A stretch of 10,181 nucleotides of DNA from Bacillota bacterium (GCA_009780625.1 WQZR01000032.1:1-10181); one strand, 5' to 3'. Positions 1 through 6,009 are shown, counted from the first letter of the stretch. Notes: generated by a model from the sequence alone, not told the origin. Program-made: numbers and translations.

Positions 1-198
1 AAAACCACAGGCGACCCACTTGCAAAGGTTTTAAGAAAGAAACTTAGAGATGAGGGTGTAGAAAAGTTGTTGGTTGTTTCAAGCAATAAGTCGCCTCTAG
101 ACAAACCAGAGGGTTCGGCAACGCCAAGCATAAGTTTTGCACCAACGCTTTTAGGAACTACTATAGCCTGCGAAGTGATTGGTAGAATAGTAAAATAA
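1..198 (+). CDS. tcdA: tRNA threonylcarbamoyladenosine dehydratase, C-terminal end (partial)
   Basis: This is the last 65 codons of a gene that begins before the window, in frame 1 and ending with TAA at 196-198. The translation has GDPLAKVLRKKLRDEG near its start, then a KLLVVSS strand, and ends with a serine-rich ISFAPTLLGTTIACEVIGRIV segment. This order is characteristic of the C-terminal part of TcdA/CsdL, the ThiF/E1-like ATP-dependent enzyme that dehydrates t6A37 to cyclic ct6A in ANN-decoding tRNAs. The ATP-binding Rossmann part and any zinc-binding cysteines lie outside the window and cannot be checked. A ThiF or MoeB relative is the main alternative, but the GDPLAKVLR motif favours TcdA. 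It is followed by a terminator-like hairpin before glmM. Confidence 0.75.
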   Translation, partial: KTTGDPLAKVLRKKLRDEGVEKLLVVSSNKSPLDKPEGSATPSISFAPTLLGTTIACEVIGRIVK

Positions 199-232
199 AC
201 AAAATCAATTTATCTTACTATTTCATAAACTG

Positions 233-252
233 ACTCCAGAAGGAGTTTTTTT
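233..252 (+). terminator. Terminator-like hairpin carrying the glmM ribosome binding site
   Basis: ACTCC (233-237) and GGAGT (242-246) form a 5-bp stem around an AGAA loop, followed directly by a run of T (246-252). The right arm contains the AAGGAG Shine-Dalgarno sequence (240-245) of glmM, 9 bases before its ATG. The element can therefore act as a weak intrinsic terminator after tcdA, as an occluder of the glmM ribosome binding site, or as neither. The stem is short, so strong termination is doubtful. Confidence 0.45.
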
Positions 253-254
253 AT

Positions 255-1541
255 ATGATTAAATTTGGGACTGATGGAATAAGGGGAGTTTATGGCGAAG
301 CAGTGACGCCTGAAGTTGCTTTTATGGTTGGGAATGCAATTGCAAAACAAAACGTAAAAAAGGTGTTGGTTGCAAGGGATACAAGAATAAGCGGCGACAC
401 ACTTGCAACAAGCGTTGCTTCGGGGCTTTTGGCTGGAGGGGTTGATGTTGTCTACGCTGGTGCTTTGACATCTGGTGGCGTTGGGTATTTGGCAAAGAAG
501 AATAAATTCGACTATGGGGTGATGCTGACGGCGTCGCACAATACGCCAGAATATAACGGAATTAAACTTTTTGCACCAGACGGCTTTAAAACAAAGGTTG
601 ATGTTGGACAGCCGATTTTGTTAAACTCCAAACCGGGCAAGTTTTTGCAAGATAACAAAATAAAAAAAGAATATATAAACTTTCTTAAACAAGCTTTTGA
701 CAAAGAAAAAGCAGGATTTGTAAAGAGTTGTGCTCTAGGTCTAGCGCACGGTGCGGCAACATCTGTTGCGTGGGAGGCGTTTAACTCCAGCGGTATTGAT
801 ATAAGCCTATATGGAGCAAGTGAAGACGGAAGCAAAATCAACAGTGAATATGCTTCGGTGAATATAAAAAAACTTGGTGAAAGAGTTGTTGAAAACAAAC
901 TGGACTTGGGTCTTGCATTTGATGGTGATGCAGACAGGGTTATTGCAGTTGATGAAAACGGCAAGGAAGTTTGCGGCGATAAGATTTTGTATGTTATCGC
1001 AAAATATTTTAAAGAAATTGGAAAGCTTGATGACAAGGTTGTTGGAACGATTGTTGCAAACACTGGAATTAAACATGCGTTTAGGGACATTGGAATAGAT
1101 TTTGTTTCAACCGATGTTGGCGACCATCATGTGACGGCAAAGATGAAAGAAGAGGGAATCATTCTAGGTGGAGAGAAATCGGGGCATATTATGATGCATG
1201 ACAAACTGGGTGCAGAAGACGGGCTTTTGGCTGGGGTTGTGCTAATCAATGCAATTAATCATTTTCAAAAGTCACTTGGTGAGTTGGTGGCGGACATAAA
1301 AATGTTTCACTATAAGACAGCGAGTGTTAGGGTTAAAGAAGGTGCAAAAGATAAGTATATGGAAAGTCTAAGGTTCTGGGAATTTATGGAAATGGCAGAG
1401 AGTTATTTGACGAGAACTGGAAGGGTTCTAATCAGACCATCGGGAACAGAGCCAGTGGTGCGGGTTCTTGTTGAAGGAGAAGACGAGAAGCTTTGTGATG
1501 CAGTGCTTAAAGAAGCGGTATCTGTTCTTGAGAGTCTATAG
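255..1541 (+). CDS. glmM: Phosphoglucosamine mutase
   Basis: Converts glucosamine-6-phosphate to glucosamine-1-phosphate in the cytoplasm, the step before GlmU in UDP-GlcNAc and hence peptidoglycan synthesis. The 428-residue product has the four landmarks of the alpha-D-phosphohexomutase family. These are the phosphoserine loop TASHNTPEYNGIK (serine 94), the magnesium loop DGDADR (223-228), the sugar-binding loop GGEKSGH (305-311) and the phosphate-binding RPSGTEP (394-400). The N-terminal FGTDGIRG is typical of GlmM rather than ManB/Pgm. It is slightly shorter than the usual 445-450 residues. The ATG at 255 follows AAGGAG at a 9-base spacing. Its stop (TAG) lies inside the end of the convergent minus-strand gene. 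A GlmU-type acetyltransferase that would use its product lies 1.4 kb downstream. Confidence 0.95.
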   Translation: MIKFGTDGIRGVYGEAVTPEVAFMVGNAIAKQNVKKVLVARDTRISGDTLATSVASGLLAGGVDVVYAGALTSGGVGYLAKKNKFDYGVMLTASHNTPEYNGIKLFAPDGFKTKVDVGQPILLNSKPGKFLQDNKIKKEYINFLKQAFDKEKAGFVKSCALGLAHGAATSVAWEAFNSSGIDISLYGASEDGSKINSEYASVNIKKLGERVVENKLDLGLAFDGDADRVIAVDENGKEVCGDKILYVIAKYFKEIGKLDDKVVGTIVANTGIKHAFRDIGIDFVSTDVGDHHVTAKMKEEGIILGGEKSGHIMMHDKLGAEDGLLAGVVLINAINHFQKSLGELVADIKMFHYKTASVRVKEGAKDKYMESLRFWEFMEMAESYLTRTGRVLIRPSGTEPVVRVLVEGEDEKLCDAVLKEAVSVLESL

Positions 1542-2166
1542 TGTTCTCTTTTAAAAGCCGAACTGGATAAACCTTTTTACCCTTTAGTAAAAATAAATAT
1601 TTCTTTCCTTTGTAGTAAAGATATGTTTCGTGTTTTTCTTTTGCGTTAAAGCCAGTGTTTGAATTGAACTTAATTCTTCCTTTTATATCTTCGTTTTCAG
1701 CGAACATTAAATAGTCTATTTCGTAAAAGTAGACCCAAGAGCCGCCACCTTCGGCACCCTCTGTCCATATTTCTTCCATTCGTACATCTAAAACTTCACC
1801 TGGAAATATTCTTCCTTCTTTAAGAATACGTGCTTTTCTTTTTTCTTCAAATAACATTAACAGTATAAAGCCAGGTGTAAGAACTGGGAAGAATAATCCG
1901 AAGTAAAAAATGAAAAACATATCGGTGTTCCAGTTTATTGCTCCATATATAATTCCAGCAATTGAAAGTGCGTTCATCACTATAAGTATAATAGTATTCA
2001 GTTTTTTTGGAACACCTGCAAGAAATACATTACTGACTTGTCTGATAGATTTATCACTAATTGTTTTAATTTCAGAAAAACAATATGCTCTGTCTTTTGC
2101 AATATCAAATTCATTGTTCAGCACATATTCATTCTCTTTCTCTATTATTGTTTTCAAACTATCCAT
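1507..2166 (-). CDS. Hypothetical protein with two membrane helices
   Basis: I do not recognise this 219-residue protein. Residues 1-55 are polar, with a charged, probably helical start. Two hydrophobic segments follow at about 57-77 and 83-106, closing with a short charged EEKRKAR stretch. The remaining 110 residues look like a soluble beta-rich domain: GEVLDVRMEEIW, a glycine-rich turn, then YFYEIDYLMF and several short strands rich in Y, K and F. The positive-inside rule suggests that both termini face the cytoplasm. Its last 35 bases overlap the end of glmM on the opposite strand. The ATG at 2166 has no Shine-Dalgarno sequence, but an extended -10 element ends 7 bases before it, which suggests a leaderless transcript. 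The opposite strand has a 104-codon open frame over the 5' half, but it is shorter and lacks any signal of its own. Confidence 0.7.
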   Translation of the reverse strand: MDSLKTIIEKENEYVLNNEFDIAKDRAYCFSEIKTISDKSIRQVSNVFLAGVPKKLNTIILIVMNALSIAGIIYGAINWNTDMFFIFYFGLFFPVLTPGFILLMLFEEKRKARILKEGRIFPGEVLDVRMEEIWTEGAEGGGSWVYFYEIDYLMFAENEDIKGRIKFNSNTGFNAKEKHETYLYYKGKKYLFLLKGKKVYPVRLLKENTIDSQEQIPLL

Positions 2167-2173
2167 TGTTGTT

Positions 2174-2182
2174 ATTTTACCA
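2174..2182 (-). promoter_or_regulatory. Extended -10 promoter of the minus-strand membrane gene
   Basis: Reading the minus strand, TGG followed by TAAAAT gives an extended -10 element (TGnTAAAAT). It ends 7 bases before the ATG at 2166, so the predicted start of transcription falls on or next to the start codon. No good -35 is seen (TTTCTT at 17 bases). It lies in the 67-base gap shared with the divergent ung promoter. Confidence 0.45.
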
Positions 2183-2218
2183 AAAAGACTGGCTAAAAGA
2201 AAATTAAAACTAAGGTTA

Positions 2219-2227
2219 TGCTAAAAT
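2219..2227 (+). promoter_or_regulatory. Extended -10 promoter of ung
   Basis: TGCTAAAAT is an extended -10 element (TG, one base, TAAAAT). Its last base is 6 bases before the ung ATG at 2234, which predicts transcription starting at the A of the start codon. No Shine-Dalgarno sequence exists between them, and no convincing -35 is visible 16-18 bases upstream, as is common for extended -10 promoters. Confidence 0.55.
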
Positions 2228-2233
2228 GTATGT

Positions 2234-2911
2234 ATGAGCGAAAACAAAGGACAGTTGATTGAGTGTTGGAAAGGGTTGATTGGAGCAGAACTTAAGAAAG
2301 AGTACTTTTCTGAATTGAAATCTTTTTTGCAAAAGGAAAAAGCAGCGGGGAAAACAATCTATCCAAGAGGCAAAGATATTTTTAATGCAAAGAATTTGGT
2401 TCCTGTGAAAAACCTTAAAGTTGTGATTGTTGGGCAAGACCCATATATAAATCCAAATCAGGCTATGGGGCTTTGTTTTTCTGTTCCATGTGGCGAGAAG
2501 AACCCGCCAAGTTTGGTTAATATATTTAAAGAGATTGAAAACGATTGTGGAGTGAAAAACACCAAGGGAGATTTAACTCCATGGGCAAAGCAAGGGGTGT
2601 TGTTGTTGAATAGTCTTTTGACTGTAGAAGCGGGTAGACCGCTTAGCCATGCAGGCCGTGGTTGGGAAAAGTTTTTTGAAGCGACAATCAAAGCCATCAA
2701 CGAAAAGACAGAGGGTATTATCTTTGTGTTGTGGGGAAACAACGCAAAAAAGGTTAAACCACTTATTGACACAACGAAGCACTTTGTTTTGGAATCAAGT
2801 CATCCAAGTCCGCTTGGAGCACATGCAGGCTTCTTTGGATGCAAGCACTTTAGTAAGATTAATGAAATACTAAAAAAACAGGGCAAAACAGAAATCGACT
2901 GGAGAACATAG
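2234..2911 (+). CDS. ung: Uracil-DNA glycosylase, family 1
   Basis: Removes uracil from DNA, starting base excision repair. At 225 residues the protein has the full family-1 set. This includes the water-activating loop VGQDPY (catalytic Asp69), followed by CFSV with the uracil-stacking Phe83. GVLLLNSLLTV carries the uracil-reading Asn126, and LSHAGRGWE follows. FVLWGNNAKK is at 164-173, and the DNA-intercalating loop HPSPLGAHAGFFGCKHF carries catalytic His190. One oddity is that the residue after DPY is Ile72 instead of the near-universal histidine, and the later histidine of the same loop is Met78. The start is set by the promoter position rather than by a ribosome binding site, because there is none. 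The stop codon sits in a terminator hairpin. It is divergent from the membrane gene at 1507-2166. Confidence 0.95.
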   Translation: MSENKGQLIECWKGLIGAELKKEYFSELKSFLQKEKAAGKTIYPRGKDIFNAKNLVPVKNLKVVIVGQDPYINPNQAMGLCFSVPCGEKNPPSLVNIFKEIENDCGVKNTKGDLTPWAKQGVLLLNSLLTVEAGRPLSHAGRGWEKFFEATIKAINEKTEGIIFVLWGNNAKKVKPLIDTTKHFVLESSHPSPLGAHAGFFGCKHFSKINEILKKQGKTEIDWRT

Positions 2912-2923
2912 TTCTCCTTTTTT
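2901..2923 (+). terminator. Intrinsic terminator overlapping the ung stop codon
   Basis: GGAGAAC (2901-2907) pairs perfectly with GTTCTCC (2911-2917) around an ATA loop, followed by six T (2918-2923). The ung TAG (2909-2911) runs from the loop into the right arm, so the left arm is coding sequence. It separates ung from the acetyltransferase gene. Confidence 0.8.
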
Positions 2924-2925
2924 CA

Positions 2926-2931
2926 TATAAC
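2926..2931 (+). promoter_or_regulatory. Possible -10 element of the acetyltransferase gene
   Basis: TATAAC ends 5 bases before the ATG at 2937 and follows the ung terminator directly. There is no upstream TG and no good -35, so this is weaker than the other -10 sites. It is listed because the next gene has no ribosome binding site and is preceded by a terminator, so it needs its own promoter. Confidence 0.3.
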
Positions 2932-2936
2932 AACAT

Positions 2937-3452
2937 ATGAACATAAAAGAAATAAAAAAACTTAAGGGTGGTGTTTTTATTCATAAAAGTGCAGTGCTTG
3001 AAGAAGGGGTGAAAATACTTCCTTTTTGTGTTATTGAAGAAGATGTTGAAATAAAGTCTGGATGCGTGATTGGACCGTTTGCAAGACTTAGAAAAGGCAC
3101 TAGAATATCTGAGAATTGCAAGATTGGAAACTTTGTTGAAATAAAGAATTCCAAGATTGGAAAAGGCACGAAAATCAATCATCATGCCTATGTTGGAGAT
3201 GCAACAATTGGTGAAAATGTAAACATTGGAGCGGGTGTGATTTTTTGTAATTATGACGGAAAAAAGAAACACGAAACGCATATAGGAAACGGTGTTTTTG
3301 TTGGGAGCAACGTGAACCTTGTTGCACCTCTAACCATTGGCGAAAAGGCTGTGATTGGGGCTGGGAGCACAATAGACAAAGATGTGCCTGCATTTAGCCT
3401 TGCAATTGCCAGGGAGAGGCAAATCAACAAAGAAGGCTATGTTAAACAATAG
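2937..3452 (+). CDS. Stand-alone GlmU-type glucosamine-1-phosphate N-acetyltransferase
   Basis: A 171-residue left-handed beta-helix protein matching the C-terminal acetyltransferase half of GlmU, which transfers acetyl from acetyl-CoA to glucosamine-1-phosphate. The pyrophosphorylase half is absent. Hexapeptide-type repeats run from about residue 13 to 150. Residues corresponding to known GlmU active-site positions are present: Arg52 (in RLRKG), Lys70 (EIKNS), His82 and Tyr85 (NHHAY), Asn105-Tyr106 (NYDG), Lys111 and Arg159 (AIARER). The C-terminal NKEGY is also GlmU-like. The usual bacterial GlmU is about 450 residues. The frame upstream belongs to ung and its terminator, so this is not a truncation inside the window. 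The ATG at 2937 lacks a Shine-Dalgarno sequence. A maltose or serine acetyltransferase is unlikely because the match is specific to GlmU. Confidence 0.82.
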   Translation: MNIKEIKKLKGGVFIHKSAVLEEGVKILPFCVIEEDVEIKSGCVIGPFARLRKGTRISENCKIGNFVEIKNSKIGKGTKINHHAYVGDATIGENVNIGAGVIFCNYDGKKKHETHIGNGVFVGSNVNLVAPLTIGEKAVIGAGSTIDKDVPAFSLAIARERQINKEGYVKQ

Positions 3453-3465
3453 CCATTGACTTTTT
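3435..3465 (+). terminator. Hairpin over the acetyltransferase stop codon
   Basis: GGCTAT (3435-3440) pairs with ATAGCC (3449-3454) around an 8-base loop, and the TAG stop (3450-3452) lies in the right arm. A run of five T follows only after six more bases (3461-3465), so termination may be weak. The -35 of the next promoter starts immediately behind the stem. Confidence 0.4.
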
Positions 3466-3485
3466 AGATGAACAAATGATAAAAT
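3456..3485 (+). promoter_or_regulatory. Promoter of the DUF2726-like gene
   Basis: TTGACT (3456-3461, five of six consensus bases), an 18-base spacer and TAAAAT (3480-3485), preceded by TG at 3477-3478. This is the best complete promoter in the window. It ends 6 bases before the ATG at 3492, predicting a leaderless mRNA. Confidence 0.7.
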
Positions 3486-3491
3486 ATACAC

Positions 3492-4058
3492 ATGAAATTA
3501 TCAATGAATCTTATAGCAATGTCGACAATGGATATAATAATGCTGATAGCCGTTCCACTGGCGACGATTTTGCTATGTGCACTTATTGTGGTTGCAGTGA
3601 AAAGAAGAGAAGGCGAAGCAATTCAACGCGGCGGAAAAGAAGAGTTGGACACACTTGTTATAAAAAAAGGTTATCTAAACGACTCGGAAAAAGCATTTTA
3701 TGCGGCGGGCTTCAAAGCAGCAAAACGCATGAATGCATATATTTTCCCAAATGTTGAACTTGATGAGATTGTTGAAAACAAAACAAGAAGGGGAAGATAT
3801 TCAAACATATTCTTCACGCCGATTAGATTTGTTTTGTTCACACAAAGCGACCTTGCACCAATTTTGATTATTGATTTATACGACAAAAGAATGGGAACAG
3901 ATGGGCTTGGAGAAATGAACAAAATTATGAAAAGATATGTTAAAGCAAGCGGAATTCCGGTTCTTACGATTGAAGCAAAAGATAGTTATAATTTTGAAGA
4001 TTTAATTGTTACATTTGAAGATGCCATGCGTAGAAGTGGAGAAAAGTCGAAAAACTAG
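3492..4058 (+). CDS. Single-pass membrane protein with DUF2726-like domain
   Basis: The 188-residue product starts with a short N-terminus and one hydrophobic helix (about 14-36) ended by KRR, so the rest should face the cytoplasm. From residue 60 the sequence LNDSEKAFYAAGFKAA, then YIFPNVEL, FVLF, PILIIDLYD and GIPVLTI follows the order of the DUF2726 domain, which is related to the PD-(D/E)XK nuclease fold. In that family the segment before the FVL strand usually carries HxD; here it reads TPIRF, and the next strand has Asp128 where glutamate is usual, so nuclease activity is doubtful. The start at 3492 follows from the promoter position. ATG codons at 3507, 3519 and 3528 are also in frame and would shorten only the polar head. 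No ribosome binding site is seen for any of them. The DUF2726 link comes from motif order only. Confidence 0.65.
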   Translation: MKLSMNLIAMSTMDIIMLIAVPLATILLCALIVVAVKRREGEAIQRGGKEELDTLVIKKGYLNDSEKAFYAAGFKAAKRMNAYIFPNVELDEIVENKTRRGRYSNIFFTPIRFVLFTQSDLAPILIIDLYDKRMGTDGLGEMNKIMKRYVKASGIPVLTIEAKDSYNFEDLIVTFEDAMRRSGEKSKN

Positions 4059-4098
4059 CAAAAACACCCCTATTCCAAAGATTTGTTGTGTTGAAGAG

Positions 4099-4127
4099 TT
4101 GCGTATGTTAGTTTAAAGTGCTAAAAT
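4099..4127 (+). promoter_or_regulatory. Promoter of the IlvD/Edd-like gene
   Basis: TTGCGT (4099-4104), a 17-base spacer and TAAAAT (4122-4127), with TG at 4119-4120 making an extended -10. Transcription would begin near 4134, leaving a leader of about 30 bases that contains AAGGGG (4151-4156), spaced 7 bases from the ATG at 4164. Unlike the leaderless genes, this one has a ribosome binding site. Confidence 0.6.
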
Positions 4128-4163
4128 AAAAAATGTAGCAAAACACACAAAAGGGGACAGAAA

Positions 4164-5801
4164 ATGCAGGAATTTAATAAATATGTTGTGCGAGCAAATA
4201 GGAATTTCCTTGAAACTCTAAGCGGACAACAAGACCAAAAAGCTGTTAAACCAAAGGTTCTGATTATCAGTTCTTTTTGTGAACTTTCAGGAGCAGGGCA
4301 ACCAGTTTTAGACATTGTTGAAGCAGTTAGGCTTGGAATTAACTCTGCTGGCGGAATTGGAATTCATGTTCCAGTTGCGGGAATATCAAATGTTTTGGCA
4401 AAAGCTGAGAACTATTCAAACGTTATTGAACCAATTAAAGAAAACACAACAAACTATATCGACACAATTTTGACAACTGCACAGTTTGATGCATGTGTTT
4501 TTGTGCCTTTTGGAGAGTCAGGAATCAAAGGAATGTGTCTTGCAGCGGCAAAACTTAATGTTCCTTGCTTATTTATTGGAGTTGGTCCAAACAGACCAGT
4601 TGACTATAAAGGCGAAAAACTGACTCAAAGTTCAGTGTATACAATATCTGCACAAAAGTTTTTGGGGCAAATTGATGAAGCAACTTTGAAAGACTTTGCA
4701 GAAAACTATCTTCCAAACTTCGGAGAAGGGGAAGGGATTTATACTTCAAACGCACTTAATTGCATGATTGAAGTTCTTGGGCTTTCGGTTAAGAACGCAG
4801 GAACTGCAGAATGCGGAAGTGCAGAAAGAAAGAAAATTGCAACAGAAACAGGAAGAGCAATTGTGAGAATGGCAAAGGAGCAAATCAGCCCTAAAAAAAT
4901 TCTGACAAGAGCAAATTTCCAAAACGCAATAAGCCTTGTTTTGGCTATTGGAGCAGACACAAACACAATCAGTTTTATTCGAGAATTTGGTGCAGCTTTA
5001 AACGTTGAAATCAGTCTCAAACAGATTGAAGAAATAAGCGATAAAACGCCGTTCCTAGCGTCGATTTATCCAATCAGTGAAAACATCTTCATGCACGATT
5101 TTCACGCAGCAGGGGGCGTTTATGGCGTTCTAAGCAGGCTTTTGAAGATTGGCAAGCTAAATGACAAAGCTCTAGACTATGACGGCGAAAGCATGAGTCT
5201 TGAAATTAAGAGAACAAAAGTTTTTGAAAAACACATCATTCTTGATGGAGAAAAAGAAATGCTTCTTTCAGACAATCCACTTCTTGTTATGGGTGGAACA
5301 ATTGCAGAGAAAGGCGCGTTTTTGAGACGTACAACTTTGTTTAAAGGGTTAAATGGATTTAGCGGATACGCTATGGTTTTTGAAGGCGAAGAGACAGCGT
5401 GTCACGCAATTTATGCAGGGCGTGTTAAGAAGGGAACTGTGGTTGTCGTTCGAAACCTTGGACAAAAAGGTGGACCAGGAAAAGTTGCAATAACATATGT
5501 TCAAGCGGCAATCAGGGCAGCAGGGCTTGAGACAGATGTTGCGGTTATAACTGACGGAAAGAGCAGCAGTCTTTTTGGTGGACTTGTGGTTTCAGAAATT
5601 GGACCAGAAGCATATGAGCAGCAAGACCTTGCGTTCCTTGCTGACGACGACGTGATTGAAATAAACATGGACAGTGCAAGATTGAATTCTAAACTGAATG
5701 CAAAAGATTTAAATACAAGAAGAAGACAATATAGTCCGCATGTGAGATACGAAGCATCGGCGACTGATAAGTTTTATAAAAAAACAACAACAACGAGATA
5801 G
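4164..5801 (+). CDS. IlvD/Edd-family protein lacking iron-sulfur ligands
   Basis: The 545-residue product aligns along its whole length with dihydroxyacid dehydratase (IlvD) and 6-phosphogluconate dehydratase (Edd). It keeps VEAVRLGINSAGG (52-64), GMCLAAAKLNVP (123-134), NALNCMIEVLGLS (196-208) and ILTRANFQNAI (246-256). It also keeps AIGADTNTI, FHAAGGVYGVL (313-323), GQKGGPGK (433-440) and the ITDGKSSSLFGGL loop (462-474). The three cluster cysteines do not survive. By alignment, TPCN becomes SGAG (Ala44), PNCDK becomes PFGES (Gly117), and ACGG becomes EGEG (Gly189). The metal-binding Asp-Lys after the second cysteine is Glu118-Ser119, and the GxSDG aspartate is Asn76. The loop serine is kept. 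The usual dehydration is therefore unlikely. No isoleucine/valine or Entner-Doudoroff gene is nearby. The function is unknown. Start: AAGGGG, 7 bases before ATG. Confidence 0.85.
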   Translation: MQEFNKYVVRANRNFLETLSGQQDQKAVKPKVLIISSFCELSGAGQPVLDIVEAVRLGINSAGGIGIHVPVAGISNVLAKAENYSNVIEPIKENTTNYIDTILTTAQFDACVFVPFGESGIKGMCLAAAKLNVPCLFIGVGPNRPVDYKGEKLTQSSVYTISAQKFLGQIDEATLKDFAENYLPNFGEGEGIYTSNALNCMIEVLGLSVKNAGTAECGSAERKKIATETGRAIVRMAKEQISPKKILTRANFQNAISLVLAIGADTNTISFIREFGAALNVEISLKQIEEISDKTPFLASIYPISENIFMHDFHAAGGVYGVLSRLLKIGKLNDKALDYDGESMSLEIKRTKVFEKHIILDGEKEMLLSDNPLLVMGGTIAEKGAFLRRTTLFKGLNGFSGYAMVFEGEETACHAIYAGRVKKGTVVVVRNLGQKGGPGKVAITYVQAAIRAAGLETDVAVITDGKSSSLFGGLVVSEIGPEAYEQQDLAFLADDDVIEINMDSARLNSKLNAKDLNTRRRQYSPHVRYEASATDKFYKKTTTTR

Positions 5802-5820
5802 GGTGAATGACTGTTCACCC
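5801..5820 (+). other. Stable hairpin at the end of the IlvD/Edd-like gene
   Basis: GGGTGAA (5801-5807) pairs perfectly with TTCACCC (5814-5820) around TGACTG. The first base is the last base of the TAG stop codon. No T run follows, so it is not itself an intrinsic terminator. It may protect the mRNA 3' end, with the true terminator beginning 7 bases later. The TGTTCACCC of its right arm recurs at 5995-6003 just before the thrS promoter. Confidence 0.6.
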
Positions 5821-5826
5821 CAAATT

Positions 5827-5855
5827 GCTAGCAAAAATTCTTTTGCTGGTTTTTT
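5827..5855 (+). terminator. Intrinsic terminator of the IlvD/Edd-like gene
   Basis: GCTAGCAAAA (5827-5836) pairs with TTTTGCTGGT (5841-5850) around ATTC, with two G-U pairs near the base. T residues follow to 5855. Confidence 0.8.
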
Positions 5856-6009
5856 AAATTTCCCACGCGATTGTATTTTTTCTGAATAATTTTCTTTTCA
5901 CTCCCGCTAGGAGTTTGAACAGAATAAGAATGTTTCGCTCGGGATAATTAAAAAACTGCACAAAAAATTTTCTCGCAATTTGCTACATGATAGTTGTTCA
6001 CCCTTTCTG
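5856..6009 (+). other. Intergenic stretch upstream of thrS, no gene seen
   Basis: This AT-rich stretch holds no credible coding frame. It contains two mutually exclusive small helices: ACTCC (5900-5904) with GGAGT (5910-5914), or TCCCG (5902-5906) with CGGGA (5940-5944). I looked for a T-box leader, common before thrS in Firmicutes, and found neither the TGGNACCGCG core nor a following terminator. The thrS promoter lies at the downstream edge. Confidence 0.5.

Noticed and set aside
512..1090. Long minus-strand open frame inside glmM
   Set aside because: glmM on the other strand has every family motif; this frame is a shadow with no start signals.
1910..2224. 104-codon plus-strand open frame opposite the minus-strand membrane gene
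   Set aside because: Hydrophobic shadow of the opposite-strand membrane segments; no ribosome binding site or promoter, and it ends in the divergent promoter region.
3476..3757. 93-codon open frame overlapping the DUF2726-like gene in another frame
   Set aside because: Arg/Lys/Ser-rich with no recognisable domain; its ATG lies within the promoter and the overlapping 188-codon frame has a coherent membrane helix and domain.
4164..5801. Calling this gene ilvD or edd outright
   Set aside because: The fold matches, but the iron-sulfur cysteines and metal ligands that define the activity are missing and no pathway neighbours are present.
5801..5820. Hairpin as an intrinsic terminator
   Set aside because: The stem is perfect but has no T run behind it; the true terminator is the next stem at 5827-5855.
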